Assembly: GCF_001665835.1 (NCBI RefSeq)
Contig: NZ_LZSX01000032.1
Location: 174,725 to 238,724 of the forward strand
DNA length: 64,000 nucleotides
Reading direction: 5' to 3'
From: Mycobacterium colombiense
GTDB taxonomy: Bacteria > Actinomycetota > Actinomycetes > Mycobacteriales > Mycobacteriaceae
A program made the translations under genes and the position numbers. Under the pieces are notes generated by a model. It was not told the origin of the DNA and did not search any database. It was given only the letters and a program-made list of their open reading frames with translations. The first letter of the stretch is position 1. Each line of letters starts with the position of its first letter. Shown here one piece after another: positions 28,966 through 36,613 of this stretch.

Positions 28966-29802
28966 GTGCGTACAGATGCTTGGGCAGCTTTGGGATCATG
29001 CGTTACCGCTGTCGTTGCCATCGCGGCGGCGGGTTTTGCGGCGTGGCAAGTGTGGGAACTGCGCCAAACACGCGAAAGACAAACGCAGCCAAACGTTGTC
29101 GCATTCGTTAGGCCTAACGCCAAGGTCTACCAGTTCTTAGACTTGGTGGTTGCTAACTACGGTCTGACACCTGCGTATCACGTGAAGCTTAAATTTCCGC
29201 CGCTGACTGTTACGCCATATATGGGCATGACAGGCGATCAAGTCACCCAGTTGCACATACCCGACGAAATCGCCGTGTTGGCACCCGGTCAAGAGTGGCG
29301 GAATTTTTGGGATTCATCTATCAACCGCTACGACAAGCGTGACGAATTAGGTTCGCGCTTCGAAGGTTCCGTGAGCTTTGAAGACAGTCGAGGCAACAAG
29401 TTCGAAAACCCGTCAATCCTGGATTGGGACACACACTTTGACACAACGTTTGTCGGTGATAGCCCCGATGAATCCGCCAAAGAAATAGCGGGCAAGCTCT
29501 CTGATATCTCATCCGTTCTCAAGAGTTACAAGAGCGAACACGATGGAATCTGGATTTATCCGGTCCCTGTCGATGAAGAACGCGCATACCGCCAGGCCGA
29601 GGCACAGCGACGGAAAGCGCTGTCTGACCGTATGCACCAAATGATTCACGGTGCCCAACAACGCCATGCCCAAAAACAAGGCGACGACCAACCGCAGCCA
29701 GAACCGCCAGTACAGAACGCATCACCATCCGATCCGCCACCCGAAAACCCACCAGACCCACCCACTCAAAGCGGCCCCGAAGCCGACCAACAGGCCAAGT
29801 GA
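28966..29802 (+). CDS. Unknown membrane-anchored protein of the element
   Basis: The 278-residue product starts at GTG 28966, 16 bases after the methyltransferase gene, with GAGAAGGA upstream. One N-terminal hydrophobic segment (SCVTAVVAIAAAGFAAWQVW, ~residues 9-28) is followed by a charged RQTRERQTQ stretch and a globular region. The last ~70 residues are rich in Gln, Pro and Asp and probably disordered. The layout (one membrane helix, then a soluble domain) is common among unknown proteins of phages and integrative elements. It may be co-transcribed with the methyltransferase; no function can be assigned. Confidence 0.72.
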   Translation: MRTDAWAALGSCVTAVVAIAAAGFAAWQVWELRQTRERQTQPNVVAFVRPNAKVYQFLDLVVANYGLTPAYHVKLKFPPLTVTPYMGMTGDQVTQLHIPDEIAVLAPGQEWRNFWDSSINRYDKRDELGSRFEGSVSFEDSRGNKFENPSILDWDTHFDTTFVGDSPDESAKEIAGKLSDISSVLKSYKSEHDGIWIYPVPVDEERAYRQAEAQRRKALSDRMHQMIHGAQQRHAQKQGDDQPQPEPPVQNASPSDPPPENPPDPPTQSGPEADQQAK

Positions 29803-29845
29803 GCCTGGCAGGAACCAATACGGCGGCTTCTGCGTCCAAGCCGGT

Positions 29846-30016
29846 ATGGATGAGATTGAACGCGCTGCGATCCGCGATGAGGGCTATAACCCTGATGACC
29901 CAAAGGTGGTCGCCGCGCTAGAGGCGGTCCGCGCAGAGCTGGCCGCGCTTAAGACAACACCCGCCCTGGTGGATAGCGTTCTACGTCCATCCGTACCGTT
30001 TGGCGATCTTCGCTAG
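29846..30016 (+). CDS. Small unknown protein, 56 aa
   Basis: From ATG 29846 the frame gives 56 residues, acidic and helix-prone (AALEAVRAELAALK). There is no clear ribosome site, and its 3' end overlaps the convergent 98-residue gene by 36 bases. The composition looks coding, but support is weak; it may be spurious. Confidence 0.4.
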   Translation: MDEIERAAIRDEGYNPDDPKVVAALEAVRAELAALKTTPALVDSVLRPSVPFGDLR

Positions 30017-30277
30017 CTCTGCCTCAAAGATGAGTCGGTTTCGCTCTGAGAGCCTGCCGTCAAGCTGGCACTCAAAGTCATGCCGCGCGGCCAGCACAGA
30101 TTCGAAGCTGACGTTTGGATACTCGTCGGCTATGCGGTCTATCGCGTCTTGTGTCTCTCTCCACAAGCACGTAGGGCACTGATGCCACGTTTTGCCGAAA
30201 AAGATGGCCTGGCGCAGCTTGTGCTCAAACTCGGCGTGCGTCCGTTCAACAGTGAAGAACTCTTGGCTTGCCGACAT
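29981..30277 (-). CDS. Small unknown protein with a CPTC motif, 98 aa
   Basis: The 98-residue product contains TWHQCPTCLWRE (a CxxC knuckle) followed by helix-rich sequence (FESVLAARHDFECQLDG, FEAELAKIAKRYGW). GGAGG lies just before the ATG at 30277, closer than ideal, so the true start may differ. It is convergent with the 56-residue frame. Unknown function; single-knuckle proteins of this size are common in actinobacterial mobile elements. Confidence 0.55.
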   Translation of the reverse strand: MSASQEFFTVERTHAEFEHKLRQAIFFGKTWHQCPTCLWRETQDAIDRIADEYPNVSFESVLAARHDFECQLDGRLSERNRLIFEAELAKIAKRYGWT

Positions 30278-30540
30278 ACCTCCATTTTACCCGCTCTGAC
30301 CAGGAAAAACCCATTGTGAACGGTCCCTGACCTGCGACAACGTAAGAACCATTCACCAGAGAACGATTTTGCCGCGTCACCTAGCCTCTGACGCCGGCCA
30401 GCTGTCAACGTCCCCGAGCGGGTGGCTCAGCCCCGGCAGCCAGCACCAGAGGGTAAGTCCGCACCAGTGCAGACCGCGCTTGACCTCCCCACCAGTGCGC
30501 AGGTGGCCCATTTGGCACAGACAAGTTCTAATCTGAGGTA

Positions 30541-30786
30541 ATGAACCTCAAAGACAAAATCATCGCCGAACTACAAAAGTATCCGGAAAGCGCCGCAATC
30601 TCAGGCAGCCAACTAGCACAACAACTTTCGTGCAGCTATGGCGAAGTTCTCAGCGCGGCAAGAGAACTAGAAGCAGCGAGTCGCGAGCGCGGCAGTGAGT
30701 ACATCGTCATTACAACTAACCAACGTGATGACAGAAGTATTGAACCACCAGACGAAATCTATCTTCACCTTTCCCCATCAGGATAA
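30541..30786 (+). CDS. Small winged-helix-like protein, 81 aa
   Basis: The N-terminal half reads as a winged helix: KDKIIAELQKYPESAAISGS, then LAQQLSCSYGEVLSAARELE, the pattern of a small DNA-binding domain, with a polar tail (GSEYIVITTNQRDD). It lies between the cargo genes and the capsid operon, facing the latter, so it could control either. About 260 bases without a supported gene precede it. Family unknown. Confidence 0.6.
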   Translation: MNLKDKIIAELQKYPESAAISGSQLAQQLSCSYGEVLSAARELEAASRERGSEYIVITTNQRDDRSIEPPDEIYLHLSPSG

Positions 30787-30860
30787 CTCTTGCCATCAGC
30801 TCCGGTTACTCGCTCAGGTGGGGAATTTTCCCCAGCTTGCTTGGCAGCAGAAAACACACT

Positions 30861-30904
30861 AACGGCAGCCACTAGGCTTGTTTCTCAACCCAATGACTGC
30901 CGTT
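30861..30904. terminator. Inverted repeat between convergent genes (possible terminator)
   Basis: AACGGCAG (30861-30868) and CTGCCGTT (30897-30904) are perfect 8-base complements with a 28-base loop, located between the 81-residue gene and the end of the capsid operon. There is no clear T tract, so the role as a terminator is uncertain. Confidence 0.35.
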
Positions 30905-30995
30905 CGTGCTGGCGTGGGAAAGGGCGAAACCACACCATTTGGCAATCGGCTCTCGGTCCGCTGGTATCAGGCCGAACGCCAATGCGAGCCGAACA

Positions 30996-31121
30996 CTAGC
31001 TCTTGCGAACCTTTTTCGGCTGTTTCTTGCGCGACGCGGCTGCTGCGCCAACCTTGCCGGCTTTCTTGCGAGCAGCCTTGGCGAACTTGCGCCGTGCTGC
31101 AAGCTGTTTCGCAGTAGCCAT
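30996..31121 (-). CDS. Very basic 41-residue protein of the capsid operon
   Basis: The frame encodes 41 residues, beginning MATAKQLAARRKFAKAARKK and continuing AGKVGAAAASRKKQPKKVRK. More than a third are Lys/Arg and there are no acidic residues, like a miniature histone tail. It starts 2 bases after the stop of the 57-residue gene, so it is the last of four genes after the capsid gene. It could neutralise DNA inside the capsid or bind the capsid interior; this is inference. Its regular composition and tight spacing argue that it is real despite its size. Confidence 0.75.
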   Translation of the reverse strand: MATAKQLAARRKFAKAARKKAGKVGAAAASRKKQPKKVRKS

Positions 31122-31123
31122 GT

Positions 31124-31297
31124 CTAACCTATGATCTTTCTGGCTCGTGGAGCCTTGCCGCGATATGGCCCACCTTCGCTAAACGGCAGTCTTCGAACGT
31201 AGGCCGGAACAAAGCCGAGTTCTGATGGCCCTCTTCCCTCTTCGTAAGCATCACAGTATCGCGGTTCTTCGGCGTACTGCGTTCGTCCGTAACTCAT
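31124..31297 (-). CDS. Micro-protein of the capsid operon, 57 aa
   Basis: From ATG 31297 the product has 57 residues, rich in Tyr, Arg and Gly (TQYAEEPRYCDAYEEGRG, then FVPAYVRRLPFSEGGPYRG). Its ATG overlaps the stop of the 40-residue gene (ATGA), which indicates translational coupling. Not recognised; in phage capsid operons genes of this size are often decoration or scaffold-like proteins. Confidence 0.68.
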   Translation of the reverse strand: MSYGRTQYAEEPRYCDAYEEGRGPSELGFVPAYVRRLPFSEGGPYRGKAPRARKIIG

Positions 31298-31416
31298 TGC
31301 GCCACCTGTTCATTCGTTGTGTTCTGTGGCTGTGCCGACTCAAGTGCTGCCCCAGCTTGTGCCAGGGCAACAACTACTTGAGTCAGGTTGTCAGCCAACC
31401 ATTTTGAAGAATTCAT
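31294..31416 (-). CDS. Micro-protein of the capsid operon, 40 aa
   Basis: The frame starts 6 bases after the capsid stop codon and encodes 40 residues with a helical, hydrophobic middle (LTQVVVALAQAGAALESAQ) and a polar Asn/Gln-rich end. It overlaps the following 57-residue gene by 4 bases. It could be a short coiled helix that assists assembly. Not recognised. Confidence 0.6.
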   Translation of the reverse strand: MNSSKWLADNLTQVVVALAQAGAALESAQPQNTTNEQVAQ

Positions 31417-31422
31417 CAGTCA

Positions 31423-32574
31423 TCACATCGGGATGGACGGAACGTCATAGCTGCCGGTTGCCTTGATTTGGGTCACGGCTGCCGCTCCGCGGTGCCTCGT
31501 GCCCACACCGATGCAACGTGTCCAGAAACTTTCGAGCAGAGGGTAGGTGGGGTTATTTCCCGGTATCGTCCTTAAACCCTGATACGACGAGTTGGTGTGC
31601 TGGCGCACTGAAACCGCGTTGTTGGGGCTGTTCGGACCCTCAGTTGCGATAGTGGCGACGTAGCCCGCCGGAATGTACTGCGTCCTAACAATCCACAGCG
31701 GCCCATATGAACCATCGATTTTCAGACCGTTGTATTGAGCTGGCGCTTGCCTGCCGATGATCTGATCGGGCGTTAGCCAAGCAGGCGATCCAAGGCTAGG
31801 AATGAAGTCGTGTCGAGCAATGATGGAATTATTGTTTTCCTCACCAGCTTTGAAGCTTGAAACCTGCTCGGCCTCGACTTCGTTCATGAACGCAATCAAC
31901 TGCGAGTTTGCAGCTACACCGTAGCCGTGCTCGGTAATCGTCTTGATTGAATCGTCCAGGTCGCCAGAGTCGATTATCTCACCTTGACTTACCAGGTAGT
32001 GAGAATGGTTGGCAGGGAACGTCTTTCCGAGGTACGGCGGCGGGATCATCCCATCTGTGCCGTTCCAGAGCCCGTAAACTGTGTGATTGAATTCGTTGTA
32101 GTCAGGCTCAGGATCAAACAAACGATTCATGATCAATCCATTGCAGAGTTTTGAATCCGCTGCAAGTGCGTAGTTGGTCACCGCGCGAATCTGCTCAGCA
32201 GTGCTGTCGCGCAAAAACTTCCACGAAAACCGTCCCGCCTTGTCGAAGTCAAGCAACGTGTTGCCTAGCAAGATTGCGTTGCCGGGAGCGCGGATGCTGA
32301 CGGGCGAGCCGACTTCGGTTGCCTCTTCGAAGCTTTCATCTTCGATGGCTTGAGGCACCGCATCAGCGGCATTGATAGTTTGATGCGTCAAAAGCTGCGT
32401 AACAGACTCACGCTCGGAATTCCAGGCTTGGAGTACACCCTGTACCTCTGCCCACAGTTGGTTAACGTCAACGCCATCGGCGGTCGTATTGACAAGCGAG
32501 TCTGATTCCAGGTTTATACCCGAAGTGGAGCCAAAAGGTTGTTTTAGCCAGAGGGATTCACGTTGAGGCAACAT
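31423..32574 (-). CDS. Phage HK97-type major capsid protein
   Basis: The 383-residue protein resembles major capsid proteins of actinobacterial phages and prophage-like islands, most clearly at the end: PAGYVATIATEG, AVSVRQHTNSSYQGLRTIPG, GVGTRHRGAAAVTQIKATGS, a pattern I recall from HK97-fold capsid proteins of this group. The N-terminal ~60 residues look like a delta/scaffold-like arm. An AGGA site precedes ATG 32574. It heads a minus-strand operon with three micro-genes and is divergent from the replication genes. No portal, protease or terminase gene is nearby. An encapsulin-type role is possible but less likely, as there is no obvious cargo. Confidence 0.8.
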   Translation of the reverse strand: MLPQRESLWLKQPFGSTSGINLESDSLVNTTADGVDVNQLWAEVQGVLQAWNSERESVTQLLTHQTINAADAVPQAIEDESFEEATEVGSPVSIRAPGNAILLGNTLLDFDKAGRFSWKFLRDSTAEQIRAVTNYALAADSKLCNGLIMNRLFDPEPDYNEFNHTVYGLWNGTDGMIPPPYLGKTFPANHSHYLVSQGEIIDSGDLDDSIKTITEHGYGVAANSQLIAFMNEVEAEQVSSFKAGEENNNSIIARHDFIPSLGSPAWLTPDQIIGRQAPAQYNGLKIDGSYGPLWIVRTQYIPAGYVATIATEGPNSPNNAVSVRQHTNSSYQGLRTIPGNNPTYPLLESFWTRCIGVGTRHRGAAAVTQIKATGSYDVPSIPM

Positions 32575-32891
32575 TAGATTTCCTGTTCATTATGCGGTTA
32601 AACGGCAACCGTCCAGCGCTGCGAATTGCCAGGTAGGAGAGGCAATTACGCAGGCGACGGCGGCTTTTCCGCTGAGCAGGCCACCGCGCGGAGAACGCCT
32701 ATGGGGAAGTCTTACAGGACTGGCACCATGCCCATATCCGCATTGTCCCTCTTGCGCGCGGCGAGTGCAAGCATATGCGGCGGCGAGTGCCATTGCGCCC
32801 CAACATTTCCCGCGTTATCCTGAATTGTCAGGCCGAGTTAGGCCGAAATCGCCTATCTGAGCGGTTATTTTAAATCCGAAAGGGATTCAAT
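32575..32891. promoter_or_regulatory. Divergent control region between capsid operon and replication operon
   Basis: These 317 bases hold no convincing gene; frames of about 65 codons on both strands lack coding character. The right end has an A/T-rich TTATTTTAAAT just before the HTH gene, suitable as a -10 region, and two AGGCCGA repeats 10 bases apart (near 32830-32846). As the only divergent promoter of the element it is the natural switch between replication and capsid expression. Confidence 0.45.
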
Positions 32892-33116
32892 ATGTCGCAT
32901 TCTCCTGCGCCAGCAATCGAGAGCGAGTTTTTCGATAGGGCAGGCATCGTCGCCTATCTTCACTCAAAGGGTCTAAGACACATCACCGAACGCAGCGTAA
33001 TTAGAGCTACCTACGAAGGCCGAAAGTTATTGAAATGCACTCGTATTGGTGCGCGCGTCTACTGGCACCGTTCTGATGTGGATGCCTGGATCGAAGCTCT
33101 TAGGCACTCCGCATGA
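32892..33116 (+). CDS. Second small helix-turn-helix protein (excisionase/HTH_17-like), 74 aa
   Basis: FFDRAGIVAYLHSKGLRHIT begins a winged HTH that ends ARVYWHRSDVDAWIEALR, a pattern of HTH_17/excisionase proteins that bind DNA through the wing. It overlaps the next gene by 4 bases (ATGA) and heads the replication operon. Its location next to the divergent promoter suits a regulator controlling both operons. GAAAGGGA upstream is the likely ribosome site. Confidence 0.8.
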   Translation: MSHSPAPAIESEFFDRAGIVAYLHSKGLRHITERSVIRATYEGRKLLKCTRIGARVYWHRSDVDAWIEALRHSA

Positions 33117-33817
33117 GCTTTGATCCACTGACCTATGATCCGTTTGCCGGTTATGACGACAATCGAGAGATACATCACCGAATAAATCAGACGCGGGCCA
33201 GGCTAGGGCAATCCGTTGTCATGCCGGACAATTGGGCGCACATAGATAGGATGGCTCAAGACATCGCACAGGCCGATTCTGTGCAGATCAGCAAGCTTGA
33301 CCGTGATCCTGACGCGCAACAGCTCGCGAAGGAAACAATTGATAACTATCGGTATCGTGTTGGATTTTCATTGAACAGCGTAGGTATGCGGGGCCACGAA
33401 GGTTCGACCGAGATCGATGAACACAGTGGGCTACAGTATGATTCGAAGTTTCCGCAGACAATGAACCGTCTGTACGCGATACTCGCAGGCGCGCCAGAGG
33501 CCCTGATTCCGCTGTCAGGCTTTTATACATGGGAAGATGTTGCCCGCGAGCGTCTTTCACGCTATAACCGCTGCGACGTTCGGTTACATAACGGCTGCAA
33601 CGTCGAACACGCTGAGCAACGGTTTGCGATCAAATCAGGAGAATTTGTCTGCATCTACGCAAGCTGTGCTGCGTGCCGGGAGTGGTTCGAACTAGACAAC
33701 TTTGAGCGGCGGATGACTCAGAAGCGCCAGATCATCGCTTTTGGAACAGATCAGGAATCATTCATAAATCCGAATCTGTCCACGGACGATGATGACGGCG
33801 ATGATCCCTGGTCTTGA
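33113..33817 (+). CDS. Unknown Cys-containing protein of the replication operon, 234 aa
   Basis: The 234-residue protein is translationally coupled to the HTH gene. It has several cysteines in its second half (RCDVRLHNGCNVEHAEQ, then FVCIYASCAACREWFE), which could form a zinc knuckle, and an acidic end (STDDDDGDDPWS). About 108 bases separate it from the primase gene. Its place between an HTH protein and the primase-helicase suggests a replication or regulatory accessory role. Family not recognised. Confidence 0.65.
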   Translation: MSFDPLTYDPFAGYDDNREIHHRINQTRARLGQSVVMPDNWAHIDRMAQDIAQADSVQISKLDRDPDAQQLAKETIDNYRYRVGFSLNSVGMRGHEGSTEIDEHSGLQYDSKFPQTMNRLYAILAGAPEALIPLSGFYTWEDVARERLSRYNRCDVRLHNGCNVEHAEQRFAIKSGEFVCIYASCAACREWFELDNFERRMTQKRQIIAFGTDQESFINPNLSTDDDDGDDPWS

Positions 33818-33925
33818 ATCATGTTGTGCGCAAACAAGAGATACCGACAAGACTCATTCGTTAAGACTTGCCGGTATCTCAGTGGTCCGCGCCAATCCGT
33901 CCCGCAACAGAAGAGAACATGACCG

Positions 33926-36052
33926 ATGCCGACTATACGCCAATGGCCTGGTGTCGCAAGCCTTTCGGTAAGCCATGCAGCGGTCCGGTACGCGCGAGCG
34001 GGTTTCTCGGTTGTACCGATTGACCCCAAGACGAAGAATGCCGGCAGTATCCTAGGCGTTGGTTGGCCGGCGAAATCGTCATGTGACGAATCAACCGTGG
34101 CTAGCTGGTGGGCCAGATACCCCAATGCGGGCATTGGTTTGCACACTGGCGCTAGCGAGATAGTTGCCTTCGACATTGATCTAGACGAGCTTCCCGATGA
34201 ACTTCAGTGCCTACGGCAAGGCTTGATTCACTACACGCGCGCTAACACAGAATCAGAGCGCGGCCACTACATCTTTGCTTCTGATGTGCTCTATACATCT
34301 GGCGCTATCCAGCTAGTCGATGGCAAGGCCGGTGAGGTTCGCTCAGGCAACACCATCATCGTCGCCGAACCAACACCGCACACCAAAGGCGGTCGTTACC
34401 TGTGCCCCCGCCCTGGCGAGGTCCCAGAGCTGCCAGCTCAAGCTAGAGCGTTTGTTGTGCCAGCTCCCCCACGTGGCGATTCCGATGTCAAAGCGTTCTT
34501 TGCTGCCTATACAGGCAACGAAGGCGATAACCTCGCCTACTGCCTAGACCTAGCTACTAGCCGGTTTGAACGCCTGGTGGACGAAGGCGACAAAAACCGC
34601 CATGACGCGATGTTTGACGTCCTGTGTCTGGTGTTCAAAGAGGCACACGCTCAGGCGTACCCCGCCAAGGCCGGTGCCAAGGCACTGCTTCAAAAGTGGC
34701 ACGAGGCTACCGCAGGCGATCCAAGCCACGATAGGCGCGAGTTCGACAGAATGATGCGCGATGCCGTAAGCCGCGCCAACGCTGATGACCCAATCAAACG
34801 CCGGGAAATCATGGCGCGAAGCTTCGGCACCGATACCCGCAAGGAACAAATAGATATGGACGAAGAGGTTGTATGGGTAGACGGCAAGGCTTACCCGTAT
34901 CCCGGCGATGATGACGAAGGTTCAACCGATGGCGGCTTGCCGTGGGAAAAATTCGCCCTAACCTCAGCGAAGGAACTTGCGTCCAAGATAGACCCGGTGC
35001 GCTGGCTGGTCGGCGGTGTCTGGCCGGAAAAGTCCGCTGGCGGCGTCGCGGGCAAAAAGAAAACCTTCAAGACATGGAGTATGCATTCGCTAGGTATCTC
35101 GGTGGCTACGCAGTTGAATTACCTAGACGAGTTTCCGGTCTTTACGCCAGGTCCGGTGTTGTATCTAACTGGCGAAGGTGGACAAGACGAGTTTAAGAGC
35201 CGCCATCGTGCCATCGCAAAACGCTACGCTATCTCCGCAGATGATCTGAATGACCTACCCTTTTACGCGATGTTTCCAATTGCGCCGCTTGATGATTCAG
35301 AGTTCCTCGGCGCGCTCAAGCATCACTTGGATACGGTGCAGCCGGTTTTGGTCTGTATCGATCCGCTGTACGCATACCACCCGAAAGATGTTGAGGTAAG
35401 CAACGTGTACTCGCGGGGGCCGATGCTCGCGAAGGTACGTGAAATCATCGAGCCGTATGCAGCTCTGATCATTGGCGATCATATCAACAAGTCGGCAGAT
35501 GACAGCCGTCTAGACCTAGATGACATCGGTTTTAGCGGCATGAGTCAGTGGGTCGACTCTTGGAGCTTGCAGCGCCACCGCGAAAAATTTCAGACGTTTG
35601 GTGCGGACAGCTTCGCGAAGCTGGAAGTCGAATACGGCACGCGCCGTGCGGGTTCCATGCGCTATGACGTCGATTGGCACCTAACGCGAGATATGAGCGA
35701 CCCTCACGTCATCGTGTGGGATACCTGCGATTGGGTGGTCAAGAAGCCGAATCCGGTTGCCAGCGCCAAACTTAATGTGCTTATCAACGAAGGCGAAGCC
35801 ATCCGCGCGTTGCAAGACTATGTAGACCGCAACCCAACGACCAACAAAACCAACGCTACAAACAAGCTTCCGGAAGCATTCAGCGGTCTTTCGCGCGACG
35901 ACTGGCGCGACCTGTGGGACAAGGCAATTCGCGAAGAATACTTGGTAAGCGTGAAAATTCGGGAAGAACGACCGTATCGGGATTCGACACGGCTGTATGA
36001 AATAGTGCGATTCAAACGTGGCCGCGAAGTCGGCACAGGCGGTCAAAGGTGA
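33926..36052 (+). CDS. Bifunctional primase-polymerase / RepA-type AAA helicase
   Basis: The 708-residue protein joins a prim-pol domain and a RecA-like ATPase. Prim-pol (~15-180): AAVRYARAGFSVVPIDPKTK, the metal pair in VAFDIDLDELP (Asp 83 and 85) and a GHYIFAS His near 114. ATPase (~350-600): Walker A-like GGVAGKKKTFKTW near 372-384, GPVLYLTGEGG and Walker B VLVCIDPLYAY (Asp 479), as in RepA/AAA_25 helicases of plasmids and phages. It can prime and unwind DNA for element replication. An iteron-like array follows within 40 bases of its stop. The exact start is uncertain because no strong ribosome site is seen. Confidence 0.87.
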   Translation: MPTIRQWPGVASLSVSHAAVRYARAGFSVVPIDPKTKNAGSILGVGWPAKSSCDESTVASWWARYPNAGIGLHTGASEIVAFDIDLDELPDELQCLRQGLIHYTRANTESERGHYIFASDVLYTSGAIQLVDGKAGEVRSGNTIIVAEPTPHTKGGRYLCPRPGEVPELPAQARAFVVPAPPRGDSDVKAFFAAYTGNEGDNLAYCLDLATSRFERLVDEGDKNRHDAMFDVLCLVFKEAHAQAYPAKAGAKALLQKWHEATAGDPSHDRREFDRMMRDAVSRANADDPIKRREIMARSFGTDTRKEQIDMDEEVVWVDGKAYPYPGDDDEGSTDGGLPWEKFALTSAKELASKIDPVRWLVGGVWPEKSAGGVAGKKKTFKTWSMHSLGISVATQLNYLDEFPVFTPGPVLYLTGEGGQDEFKSRHRAIAKRYAISADDLNDLPFYAMFPIAPLDDSEFLGALKHHLDTVQPVLVCIDPLYAYHPKDVEVSNVYSRGPMLAKVREIIEPYAALIIGDHINKSADDSRLDLDDIGFSGMSQWVDSWSLQRHREKFQTFGADSFAKLEVEYGTRRAGSMRYDVDWHLTRDMSDPHVIVWDTCDWVVKKPNPVASAKLNVLINEGEAIRALQDYVDRNPTTNKTNATNKLPEAFSGLSRDDWRDLWDKAIREEYLVSVKIREERPYRDSTRLYEIVRFKRGREVGTGGQR

Positions 36053-36090
36053 ACTCAGCAAACGGATTTGGCCCGATTTACGCTGGTCAG

Positions 36091-36310
36091 CCGCATAGTG
36101 TGCCGCAGAGTGTACCGGTAGTTTGCTGTCACACTACGCGGCACGAAACGCGGCCCGCATCACATCTCGTGAAAATAGGTGATTACCTGCAAAAAGATGC
36201 AACGCGGCCCCCGCATAGTGTGATTCTGGCGAGCATTGCCCCGCACGGCTGCAAAGGCACTACTGCCATGCAGTGCGGGAGCTTAGGGCGGAGTGTGACC
36301 GCAGAGTGTG
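36091..36310. repeat. Iteron-like array, candidate replication origin of the element
   Basis: Copies of CCGCAKAGTGTG: CCGCATAGTGTG at 36091-36102 and again at 36211-36222, CCGCAGAGTGTA at 36103-36114 (directly adjacent to the first), CCGCAGAGTGTG at 36299-36310, an inverted CCGCGTAGTGTG at 36130-36141, and a degenerate GGCGGAGTGTG ending at 36297. An A/T-rich stretch follows (36345-36385). Repeats of a Rep-binding size, just downstream of the primase-helicase gene and next to an A/T-rich segment, are the usual layout of an iteron origin. Confidence 0.75.
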
Positions 36311-36388
36311 GAGCTAGCAAACGAACCGGGCCAGAAGTGGGCCCACTAAACATATTGTGAATCAACACGATTGATTGAAAGAGGTTGA

Positions 36389-36613
36389 ATGAAACGTAGT
36401 GATACACAACAGATTCTGCGAGCGGTAATAGTAGAAGTAGACGTAGACCGCACACGGGTAAGGATTCAATGCCCATACCACAAAGGCCAACGCGGACATA
36501 CACATTGGGTGAACTTGTCGAGTTTGACTAACGCCGACAAGATTTTGCTTCGCGCAGCCTGCAAAGCTACTAACGAAGATTGTTTCTACGAAATAGATTT
36601 GAAGGTGAAATGA
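36389..36613 (+). CDS. Small unknown protein after the iteron-like array, 74 aa
   Basis: The frame encodes 74 residues: a mixed beta-rich start (ILRAVIVEVDVDRTRVRIQC) and a helical end. PYHKGQRGHTHWVN holds two His residues after a Cys. GAAAGAGGTTGA upstream is a fair ribosome site. It overlaps the HGG gene by 4 bases (ATGA). Unknown function. Confidence 0.62.
   Translation: MKRSDTQQILRAVIVEVDVDRTRVRIQCPYHKGQRGHTHWVNLSSLTNADKILLRAACKATNEDCFYEIDLKVK

Noticed and set aside
30790..30999. 69-codon frame between the winged-helix gene and the capsid operon
   Set aside because: There is no ribosome site, its composition is not protein-like, and it overlaps the end of the basic micro-gene.
31423..32574. 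Encapsulin instead of phage capsid
   Set aside because: Both have the HK97 fold, but length, the C-terminal motifs I recall from phage capsids, and the setting in an integrative element favour a phage capsid; no encapsulin cargo enzyme is adjacent.
32590..32823. Frames of about 65 codons on both strands between the capsid and HTH genes
   Set aside because: Both strands are equally open in a G+C-rich patch, there are no ribosome sites and no motifs; it is treated as control region.
36049..36360. 103-codon frame beginning GTGA at the primase stop
   Set aside because: It runs through the iteron-like array, its residues repeat with the DNA repeats and it has no motif; the overlap looks accidental.
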